Part shown: one piece after another, positions 34,726-42,471 of the stretch | Layout: every line of letters starts with the position of its first letter | How positions within the stretch are numbered: position 1 is the first letter of the stretch | Origin: JAFAXD01 sp963833605 | GTDB lineage: Bacteria; Pseudomonadota; Alphaproteobacteria; Rhizobiales; Xanthobacteraceae | DNA length: 64,000 nucleotides | NCBI GenBank assembly: GCA_963833605.1 | Contig: CAWHYZ010000028.1 | Span: 62,001 to 126,000 of the forward strand | Direction of reading: 5' to 3' | The notes under the pieces: generated by a model | The model's database searches: none | What the model was told of the DNA's origin: nothing | Seen by the model: the letters and a program-made list of their open reading frames with translations, nothing else | Program-made: the position numbers and the translations under genes

Positions 34726-35623
34726 ATGAGGATGACAGTACTCCCGTTCACCCTGCTGGCAGTCGTGGTCGCCTTTGCTTTTGCTGTCGATCCGGCGGAT
34801 TGCGCAGGCCAGCCGGACCTGGGTTTCGGGACCGGCGATGACGCCCAACCGTGCAGCCGCACGGCGCCCTGCAAGACTTTCGCCGGCGCAATCTCCAAGA
34901 CGGCACCCAACGGCGAGATCGACTGTCTCGATCCGGGCGGTTTCGGTGCCGTTACCATCACCAAAGCCATAACCATCGACTGCACCGGTACCCATGGATC
35001 GATACTGGTTTCAGGCACCAACGCAATCATCGTCAGTGCCGGCGCCAGCGACAAGGTGGTCCTGCGCGGATTGAGCCTCAATGGATTCGGCACCGGGCTA
35101 TCGGGCATACGGTTTCTCGCCGGTGCTCAGCTCAGCGTCGAGCAGTGTATTGTGTTTGGGTTCACGGGCAACGGAATCGAACGTCAACATGACCTCATTC
35201 GGCAATATATTTGTCACCAACACTTACATCACCAGAGCCGCCAAAGGTATCTTTGCCACGTCGACCACGGTGATTGTGATGGCGGTCAACAATACGTCGA
35301 TCCTCAATGTCCCCGTCGGATTCGAAGCCCAAGCCAACGTTGTTGCGACGCTGACCAATATGACTGTCTCGAGCGCGGGCACCTCCGCCGTTGCCGCGTC
35401 AGGCGTCAGTCAGATCAACGTCGATAGCTCGTCGCTCCTCACCAGCAACGTCGCAGTCGGTGCGAATGCAAGTGGCGCCATCATTCGCGTTTCCAACAGC
35501 AACCTTTACGGCAACAGCACAAATTTCAACCTCGCGGCCGGAGCTACGATCCTCTCTACCGGCAACAACAGGACTACTCCCACCGGCGGATCCAACCCAA
35601 GCGGGGGCATACCGCTCAAATAG
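34726..35623 (+). pseudogene. Secreted right-handed beta-helix protein, frameshifted
   Basis: The first frame starts at the ATG at 34726 behind AAGGGGGGA. It encodes a signal peptide and DDAQPCSRTAPCKTFAGAI, then CLDPGGFGAVTITKAITIDC. Many short T/S/N/G-rich strands follow up to FGFTGNGIE. The reading then moves by one base near 35180-35183 and continues VNMTSFGNIFVTNTYITRA to the Asn/Ser-rich end at 35623. The joined product of about 298 residues is a pectate-lyase-like beta-helix common in Bradyrhizobium. A one-base insertion (or sequencing error) splits it. The ligand is unknown, perhaps a polysaccharide. Confidence 0.75.
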
Positions 35624-35891
35624 ACCGGCCTCTTCGCGCGAGCCGTCGATCGACGTCTTGCTGCGCGTCGGCGACCTCATCGAATGAATAGCGCTCGCCA
35701 ACACGCGCGAGCTTTGCCGTGCGCCGCCATAAGTGCTGCTCCTCTCCAATGGTCGGCTCGACTGCCCCGTCATCATGGCAATACCTTAATACCGGGACCC
35801 CACCCTGCGCATGAATTGACCTAATATTAAGTCAAGCATGTCTTTGAATGTGTCGTGCAGCGCCAAGTATTCCATACCGGGGAGAACACGC

Positions 35892-36239
35892 ATGCTCGAT
35901 ATCCGCGACATGTTCCAATGGCACAAATTCATCACGCCTTCGGTTGTTCCACTGTTCTTCTGGGTTGCAACCTGTGCGGCAGTTACGATCGGGCTGTTCG
36001 GGTTGACGGGCGGAGTGCTCCTCCTATCGGACTATCCGTTGGCCGCGATCGTCATCGTCGCATTCAGTGTCACTATCGCTTGCTTGGGCGTCATATCGGC
36101 GCGGTTGATCGCCGAGTTCGCCTTGATCTCTTTTCGTACAAATGATCACCTGCATGCGATCCGAGTTCTCGCCCAACCCGCGACGCAGCCTCATACGCAC
36201 CAAGACCAGGGACCAACGTCCATTCCGCACGCTGCGTGA
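35892..36239 (+). CDS. DUF4282 membrane protein
   Basis: The 115-residue product is called from the ATG at 35892, with GGGGAG upstream. It begins FQWHKFITPSVVPLFFW, has two membrane helices separated by a short loop, then ARLIAEFALISFRTNDHLHAIR and a polar His/Gln/Pro tail. This is the DUF4282 pattern, whose members are small inner-membrane proteins of unknown role. No operon partners are visible. Confidence 0.8.
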   Translation: MLDIRDMFQWHKFITPSVVPLFFWVATCAAVTIGLFGLTGGVLLLSDYPLAAIVIVAFSVTIACLGVISARLIAEFALISFRTNDHLHAIRVLAQPATQPHTHQDQGPTSIPHAA

Positions 36240-36395
36240 GTATGGCTTTCATTGGCGTCGCCCCTCGGCCGAATTGAAGGGAGCAGCCGGCATGACTGTT
36301 CACTCCAAATGATTCGCATGGTCCTTGGAGAGGTCAACTTCATGCACGAATTTCTGTGCAAGTTCAGCTCTTCCACGCACGCCACGGCCTAACCG

Positions 36396-37067
36396 TCATT
36401 GAGAGACCCTTTGGAAGAATACAATCTTCCCCGGGTCAGTGGTCGCTGGTTCGGACTCGCTTGGATGACCCCAGGAATAGACATCTACCGGGACGGAAAA
36501 GCCTCGACTGCAAAAGCGCGCAATCAAATCGCGCCATCGCGTAGCCGATGAGCGGGCGCGTGTGAAGCGCACGAGATCAACGACGATACCGCCAGCCTCC
36601 GAACATGCCTCAAGCATGGGCTGTTCGATCTGGTCTGCCAAATTCGTGATCACGTTGGTGAACATCAAGATCGCATCGCGGTCGACCGGCACCTCCGGTG
36701 CGGGGAACCAGCAGTGCATGCATCGCAATCTGCTGGCCATTTCGGCATCAGAGGCGCGGATCCGATCCAGCAATGCATTGGCAGCCATCGCCCGCTTGCT
36801 ATCACCTTCAACGGCGATTGCCGTCATGCCATGACAGGCAAGTAGCACTGACAATTGGCCGATACCGGCACCAACATCGACGTAGCGCTTTGCCCTGGGC
36901 AGCTTGGCAAGAAACTCGACGATCGGCTGCTCGTAATTCATAAAGGCGTGGCCCTTGCGCGCCATGAGGGCGTAGTAGTTGTAGAGGCCGCTCTCGGTCT
37001 CGCCCATGGTGGCGAGCCGAGTTCGCAGAAAATCCTTGATCAAGTCCTCGCAGGCCGGAAGATCCAT
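36396..37067 (-). CDS. SAM-dependent class I methyltransferase
   Basis: The 223-residue protein has a Rossmann-fold methyltransferase core. Motif I is YVDVGAGIGQLSVLLA near residue 62-77, followed by an acidic strand end AIAVEGDSKRA that would hold the ribose, and ILMFTNVITNLAD as motif IV. The N-terminal 40 residues are helical. No signal peptide is present. The substrate cannot be told. It is convergent with DUF4282 and stands apart from biosynthetic genes. Confidence 0.75.
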   Translation of the reverse strand: MDLPACEDLIKDFLRTRLATMGETESGLYNYYALMARKGHAFMNYEQPIVEFLAKLPRAKRYVDVGAGIGQLSVLLACHGMTAIAVEGDSKRAMAANALLDRIRASDAEMASRLRCMHCWFPAPEVPVDRDAILMFTNVITNLADQIEQPMLEACSEAGGIVVDLVRFTRARSSATRWRDLIARFCSRGFSVPVDVYSWGHPSESEPATTDPGKIVFFQRVSQ

Positions 37068-37279
37068 CCCATTCTCAATAGGCTGTGGTCACTCCTCAAT
37101 ATTCGCTATCCGGCAAGCGCGCATCTTAGTCAAGAACGTCAAGGTCATAGGCGCATGGCCGAGCCGTGAAGGCGCCTGGAGCACGCAATCCTCGTGACGA
37201 ATTGAACGGCGTGGGTTTACGGCCTGACCGCCCGCCGTGCTATTGTCGTTTCCAGTACATCCTGATTTGAGATCGTCCC

Positions 37280-37594
37280 ATGTACAGGCGCGCCATCCTG
37301 CTGGTCGCTACTTTGATGCTCGCCGACGCCGCCCACGCACAATCCGCGGGCCCGCCGAAGTTGGATATCACTGGGGCCTGCCGAGACACGGCTGCCCAGC
37401 ACGATCCAGCAAGCCGCGCCGAAATCATCAAGACTTGCGTCAACTCGGAGAACAGGGCGCGCAAAGAGCTCCAAGCCAAATGGTCCCGCATCGATCCGGC
37501 GGTTCGCGCCGCATGCATCGGCAGCTCCACGATTGGGACCGTCAAGCCAGTGTATTCGGAGTTGATCAGCTGCATCGAGATGAAATCGCAATAG
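37280..37594 (+). CDS. Small secreted four-cysteine protein, paralogue of the 26.3 kb gene
   Basis: The 104-residue product has a signal peptide (about 1-20, ending AHAQ) and a mature part with four Cys in the order ACRDT, KTCVNSE, ACIGSS and SCIEM. The Trp in LQAKWSRI and the turn PVYSELISC match those of the product of 26248-26634 (LTESWSKY and PSYVEVLEC). The two are probably paralogues. The function is unknown. Confidence 0.72.
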   Translation: MYRRAILLVATLMLADAAHAQSAGPPKLDITGACRDTAAQHDPASRAEIIKTCVNSENRARKELQAKWSRIDPAVRAACIGSSTIGTVKPVYSELISCIEMKSQ

Positions 37595-37718
37595 TTTCGC
37601 CCAGCCGCCCACTGCGCAGACGGGGTCGTCGCGCTCAATTTCCCGAAGCTCCGCTGTGCTTCGACGATCCTGACAGCCTCCAGGCCGACACGCTCGGAGG
37701 GTAGAAGACGCAGAGGGA

Positions 37719-40364
37719 TCAGGTGAGGCTTTTGTTCACCACTTCTGCGGTTTCCTTCGATAATCCGTGCACCGTTGCCACCTGTTCTAAAGCCGCTTTC
37801 ATCAGGGCTTGGCGCTTTGGCTCGAACCGCTTCCAGCGCTCGAAGTTGCGCGCCATACGGGCCGCCACCTGAGGATTGATCGGATCCAGCGCCAGGATCT
37901 GCTCGCCCATGAAGGCATATCCGGAGCCGTCCGCCGCATGAAAATTGACCTGATTGCCGCCAAAGCTACCTACGAGCGCATACACCTTGTTGGGGTTCTT
38001 GAGGGTGAAGGCCGGGTGGGATGTGAGCTCCTTCACCCTGGCGACAGTGCCGGGGAGGCGCGACAAGGCCTCGGCCCCTAACCACTTGTCCACGACCAGG
38101 GGTTCGTCTTGCCACTTCGTGTAGAACTCTTCCAGCGCGGGTTTTCGTTCCGGACAATCGCAATTGGCAAGCGCCGTCAAGGCCGCGAGCGCATCCGTCA
38201 TGTTGTCCGCCTGCCGCAGTTGCTTGACACAGAGACGTCGGGCCTCGGCGTCATCCAGCTCCATCAGGTAGGCGAGGCACAGGTTCCGCAAAGCCCGCCG
38301 GCCCGCCGATACGGCATCGGGGCTGTAGCTCCCGGTGACAGCACACACGTCGTAGGTTTCGCGCAGCGCGGTATTCAGCTGTTCTGCCAGGAAGCGGCGC
38401 ATGGCCAGTCGCACGTGATGAACGGCGTCCGGGTCGATCATCGTCAGCTGTTCGGCAACATAGACTTCGAGCGGCAGCGCCAGGGCCTCGGCCGCAAAGG
38501 CCGGGTCGTTGCGCCCGTCTGCCAGGACGCGCCCAAACGCATCTGCCAGGAACGCCGGGAAGCGCAGCTCGCGTGCAGCCTGATAGTCCGCAATACCCTG
38601 CAACAGCAATGTCAGCGCCAGACGCTGACCGGCCTCCCAGCGGTTGATGGGATCGCTGTCGAAGCTCAGCAGGTGCTGCAGGGCGTCGTCACTGTAGGCG
38701 TAGTTGATGATCACCGGGGCAGAGAAATTGCGCCCCAGGGAGGGAACTGGCCGCGTCGGCACATTGACGAAGCGGAACACGGCTGTCTCCTGCCGCACGG
38801 ACAGCACCCGGCTGGTCCCCTGCGGGGCCTGCTCACCTTGAAGCTGCAGCGGGATGTCCTGACCAGCCGCATCCAGCAGCCCGACGGTCAGGGGCAGATG
38901 AAACGGTAGCTTTGCTGGCTGTCCGGGGGTAGGCGGACAGCTCTGCGTCACCGTCAGTTCATAGCTTTGTGCGGCGGGATCGTAGCGGTCCGTGATGTCG
39001 AGGCGGGGTGTTCCTGACTGATCATACCAGCGCTTGAACTGCGTCAGATCCAGCGCGCTCGAATCCTGCATGGCCTGCACGAGGTCGTCGGTCGTGACCG
39101 CATGCCCATCGTGACGCTGGAAGTACAGGTCGATGCCCTTGCGAAAATTCTCCGGGCCAACAAGGGTGTGGATCATACGCACCACTTCCGCCCCCTTGCT
39201 GTAGACGGTGCTGGTGTAGAAGTTGCTGATCTGCTGGTAAGACGGCGGCCGGACCGGATGGGCCATGGGCCCGGCGTCCTCCGGAAACTGGGAGGAGCGC
39301 AACTGACGGACCTTTTGAATGCGTGCCACCGGTCGTGAGTACATATCTCCGGCGTATTGCTCTTCCCGGAAGACCGTCAGCCCTTCCTTGAGCGACAACT
39401 GAAACCAATCGCGGCAGGTGACCCGATTTCCCGTCCAGTTGTGGAAATATTCATGGGCGACCGTCCGGTCGATGAAACTGAAGTCAAAGTCGGTGGAGAT
39501 ATCGGCGCGGGCGAGCACCAGCTTGGTGTTGAAGATATTGAGCCCCTTGTTCTCCATGGCGCCGGCATTGAAATCGCCAACGGCCACCACGTTGTATTGG
39601 TCAAGATCGACCTCCAGCCCGTACGTCTCCTCGTCCCATTTCATCGCCTTCTTGAGGGCTTCCAGCGCAAAAACGCCCTGATCCAGCTTCCCGGGCTCGA
39701 CAAAAAACTGCAGCGCGACCTTTCTGCCAGATCGGGTGATGAAGATATCGGCCCGATGATCGAGGCGGGCAGCGACCACCGCAAACAGATAACAGGGCTT
39801 TGGGAACGGGTCTTGCCAGGTGGCCCAATGGCGTCCGTCGGCCTCCTCCCCCTCGCCCACCAGGTTGCCGTTCGCCAGCAAAACGGGATAGCGCTCGCGG
39901 TCGGCGTGCAGCGTGACCGTGTACCGCGCCATGACGTCCGGGCGGTCCAGAAAGGGAGTGATGCGTCTGAAACCCTCGGCCTCGCACAGACTGAAGAATC
40001 CCGTGCCGGACGCATATATCCCCATCAGCTTGGTATTTTGTTTGGGATGGATACGGCACAAGGTTACCAGTTCGAACGTCTCCGGCAGGTTCGCGATGGT
40101 CAGATGGCGCTCATCCAAAGTGTATCGCTCGGGCGTAAGTGCAGTCCCGTTGAGGATAACCGCTTCAAGGGTCAGTTCGTCGACATCCAGTTGCAATGGG
40201 GCGGCCGGCTCGGCTGCTTTGCTGTTGCGTTCGACCGCGAGTTTGGCCCTGACCAAGGCATCGTCTTCGAACAAGGAGATATCCAGTTCGACCTCAGGGA
40301 TAAGGAACGCGGGGACGGTATAATCCTTCAGATAAACGGTGGCGGTGGTCGCTTCGCTCATCAT
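37719..40364 (-). CDS. pepN: Aminopeptidase N (M1 family)
   Basis: The 881-residue zinc aminopeptidase removes N-terminal residues from peptides in the cytoplasm. The substrate-binding GAMEN motif (near residue 265) and the zinc motif HEYFHNW...E (near residues 302-324) are intact. The C-terminal superhelical DUF3458-type domains fill the rest. GGAGGAG lies eight bases before the ATG at 40364. The sequence looks less GC-rich in third positions than neighbouring genes, and its protein sequence reads more like beta/gamma-proteobacterial PepN to me. Transfer is possible but unproven. No operon partners are present. Confidence 0.93.
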   Translation of the reverse strand: MMSEATTATVYLKDYTVPAFLIPEVELDISLFEDDALVRAKLAVERNSKAAEPAAPLQLDVDELTLEAVILNGTALTPERYTLDERHLTIANLPETFELVTLCRIHPKQNTKLMGIYASGTGFFSLCEAEGFRRITPFLDRPDVMARYTVTLHADRERYPVLLANGNLVGEGEEADGRHWATWQDPFPKPCYLFAVVAARLDHRADIFITRSGRKVALQFFVEPGKLDQGVFALEALKKAMKWDEETYGLEVDLDQYNVVAVGDFNAGAMENKGLNIFNTKLVLARADISTDFDFSFIDRTVAHEYFHNWTGNRVTCRDWFQLSLKEGLTVFREEQYAGDMYSRPVARIQKVRQLRSSQFPEDAGPMAHPVRPPSYQQISNFYTSTVYSKGAEVVRMIHTLVGPENFRKGIDLYFQRHDGHAVTTDDLVQAMQDSSALDLTQFKRWYDQSGTPRLDITDRYDPAAQSYELTVTQSCPPTPGQPAKLPFHLPLTVGLLDAAGQDIPLQLQGEQAPQGTSRVLSVRQETAVFRFVNVPTRPVPSLGRNFSAPVIINYAYSDDALQHLLSFDSDPINRWEAGQRLALTLLLQGIADYQAARELRFPAFLADAFGRVLADGRNDPAFAAEALALPLEVYVAEQLTMIDPDAVHHVRLAMRRFLAEQLNTALRETYDVCAVTGSYSPDAVSAGRRALRNLCLAYLMELDDAEARRLCVKQLRQADNMTDALAALTALANCDCPERKPALEEFYTKWQDEPLVVDKWLGAEALSRLPGTVARVKELTSHPAFTLKNPNKVYALVGSFGGNQVNFHAADGSGYAFMGEQILALDPINPQVAARMARNFERWKRFEPKRQALMKAALEQVATVHGLSKETAEVVNKSLT

Positions 40365-40533
40365 GTAGATGACTCCTCCACCGGTATCGCCACGTCATAC
40401 CGTGAACGCGCTGCATTGAATAAGAACCGAAGGGTGCAAAGACCTCGGCAAGCAATGCTTCGGATGCCGCTTTCGATTTGAAGTTCCCAGACGAGCTTGC
40501 CGCGTCCGCCGTAGGAACCGCAAATCGGCGGCA

Positions 40534-40764
40534 CTATCTTCCTGCCTTGTCCCGATCGATTGCGGTCTTTGCGCGATACCACGCTTCCCTGAGTACAATA
40601 CGCATCTGCGCCTTGTCGTCCTCATAGTAGACCAAGACGTAGAGGTCGCCGTTCGCGTCCTTGAACCGCTGATAGTCTTCCTCTCCCACGTGCTCACCTA
40701 CGGTCCAGGTAATCGTGCGATACGGCCGGCCGGCATCGAGGACGTGTACGTTGCAGGTGGTCAT
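40534..40764 (-). CDS. Small protein of unknown function
   Basis: The 76-residue polar protein has no signal peptide. It reads RTITWTVGEHVGEEDYQRFKD and LYVLVYYEDDKAQMRIVLRE, compatible with a small alpha/beta domain. AGAGAGG lies about 12 bases before the ATG, so expression is plausible but not certain. Both sides are flanked by an imperfect 45-base direct repeat (about 40492-40536 and 40790-40838). Confidence 0.5.
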   Translation of the reverse strand: MTTCNVHVLDAGRPYRTITWTVGEHVGEEDYQRFKDANGDLYVLVYYEDDKAQMRIVLREAWYRAKTAIDRDKAGR

Positions 40765-40850
40765 TGTTTGAGTGAGCCTCTCTGCTCAATGAGCTTGCCG
40801 CGATCGTCGTAGGGCCTTCAAACCGGCGGCACGAGCGCCGTCGCCGTCGA

Positions 40851-41537
40851 TCAGGTCGCGGGGAGAAGTCGCAGCAAGCGACCGACGACCGGCGATGACC
40901 CAGGCTTCGCCTCCGGATCGATCCTGAACACGATCTGGCGCTCGCCAGCGCTGATCCTGTAAATGCCGCCGGGCGCAAGCGTCTTCCCGGCCCGGGCGAA
41001 ATCGTAGAATGCGCCGCGGACCAGTTGCGGACCGCCAACAACGACATCGAAGCGTTCGCCGGGCTGATCAATCCGCTCGATCAGCAACGTACCACCACCC
41101 TTGATCTCGATCACCGGCGACAAACCGTAAAGCGTCACCTGCGGTTCCGGCGCTGTCTGCGGCCGCGGTTTGAGGTCGCGCACCACCATGCCGGCACTTT
41201 GGCTCGCCTGCTGGAGGGCTAGAATCATCTTGCCGCCATCGCAATTGACCTTGCTGCGTTCGACCTTGCCGTTTTGCACGTCGCTTTGCTCGGCACCAAC
41301 CGTGATGATCCCGCCGATGATCTTTTCGCGCCAACAAGACTTCAGGTAGCTGAGCACGAGCGTGTCGTGCGCCCCCAGCCTGATCTCCTTGCCCACTGGA
41401 ACATAATCCATGAATTCAACGCCGGCGGACTTGCTGTTTACGTCCTCGACCAAGGCGACCTGCGCCAGCGCCGCAGTCATGGACACGGATAAAGCCGCGA
41501 CGGCCGCCGCCATCCTGTTGATACCGGTCATCGCCAT
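40851..41537 (-). CDS. Secreted beta-rich protein at the end of the RND operon (FecR-like?)
   Basis: The 228-residue product is called from the ATG at 41537, with GAGG close upstream and only 10 bases after the adaptor stop. A signal peptide is present (MTAALAQ). The mature part has a strand-rich region YVPVGKEIRLGAHDTLVLSYLKSC that loosely resembles FecR beta-domains. A later beta region around FDVVVGGPQLVRGAFYDFAR follows. Two Cys (SCW and NCDGG) could pair. As the last gene of the caspase/RND operon it is probably an envelope component. No named family is certain. Confidence 0.65.
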   Translation of the reverse strand: MAMTGINRMAAAVAALSVSMTAALAQVALVEDVNSKSAGVEFMDYVPVGKEIRLGAHDTLVLSYLKSCWREKIIGGIITVGAEQSDVQNGKVERSKVNCDGGKMILALQQASQSAGMVVRDLKPRPQTAPEPQVTLYGLSPVIEIKGGGTLLIERIDQPGERFDVVVGGPQLVRGAFYDFARAGKTLAPGGIYRISAGERQIVFRIDPEAKPGSSPVVGRLLRLLPAT

Positions 41538-41547
41538 CGCCTCGCTC

Positions 41548-42465
41548 TCATTTGCTGGCCGTGGCCTCTTCGGCGAGCACCGGGCGTACCCGGTCGCCAT
41601 CGCGCAGGAAGGCACCGGCACGCACCACCACCATATCGCCCTCGGCCAGCCCCTTGCTGATCTGAGTTTGCCCTTCGGAGGTGAGCCCGACATCCACCGT
41701 GCGCGTTTCGACACGCCCGTCGCGCACGACCTGCACGACGGCGCCTTCAGTTCCGTATAACACCGCAGAGAGCGGAATCGCGTTGCCGCAGCTTTGCCCC
41801 AAGGTGACATGCGCGCGCGCGAACGTGCCGACGCGCAGCGCCGGATTGGCGCCGACGAAGACGCGCACCTCGCCCTGCTGGCTCGTGGGATCGACCGACG
41901 ACGACACAAATCTGACCCAGCCCGGAAGTTCGCCTACGCCGATGATTTTGACAGTGGCCACTTGCCCAGGCGAAACGCGGCCAAGGTTCTTGGCCGAGAC
42001 TTCGGCCGACACTTCCAAATCGCCCTGTGCCACGATGACGAACAGAGGCTCGGCACGCGCCGATGCCAAGGTTCCAACAACGGCGGCGCGGCGAACGACG
42101 ACGCCGGCGACCGGAGCCTGCACGGCGATCGTACCCGCACCGGCCGCGCCGGATTGCACCGCCGGCCGCGCCAGCTGCGCGAGCGTCTGACCGGATTTGA
42201 CCCTGTCACCGATATCCACAAGGACCTGGGATATCTGCAGCCCTTCCTGGTCGGGCCGCACCAAAACTTCGGCACGCGGTAGCAGTACGCCGGTGACCGC
42301 GATCGTGTCCGCAAAGCACACCTTCTTGGCCTTCGCCACCGTGACCACGGCGCCGTCCGGAACACGGGGCGCGCGCGGTTCGGCGCCATGCGACGGCCGG
42401 GCGGCGAGGAGGAACACGCCCGCGAGCGGGAGAGCCACCGTATATTTGAGCAACAGGTACATCAC
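41548..42465 (-). CDS. RND periplasmic adaptor (MFP), second copy, lacking a helical hairpin
   Basis: The 305-residue protein has a signal peptide (about 1-27), a lipoyl half ending GDRVKSGQTLAQLAR, and the second lipoyl half APVAGVVVRRAAVVG. The beta-barrel region contains EVSAEVSAKNLGRVSPGQVATV and the membrane-proximal end GDMVVVRAGAFLRDGDRVRPV. Only about 18 residues separate the lipoyl halves, whereas AcrA-type adaptors carry a long helical hairpin there. Two Cys (VCFADTI; SCGNAIP) are shared with the product of 47535-48470. It starts six bases after the AsmA gene. Confidence 0.85.
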   Translation of the reverse strand: MMYLLLKYTVALPLAGVFLLAARPSHGAEPRAPRVPDGAVVTVAKAKKVCFADTIAVTGVLLPRAEVLVRPDQEGLQISQVLVDIGDRVKSGQTLAQLARPAVQSGAAGAGTIAVQAPVAGVVVRRAAVVGTLASARAEPLFVIVAQGDLEVSAEVSAKNLGRVSPGQVATVKIIGVGELPGWVRFVSSSVDPTSQQGEVRVFVGANPALRVGTFARAHVTLGQSCGNAIPLSAVLYGTEGAVVQVVRDGRVETRTVDVGLTSEGQTQISKGLAEGDMVVVRAGAFLRDGDRVRPVLAEEATASK

Positions 42466-42471
42466 GTTGGG

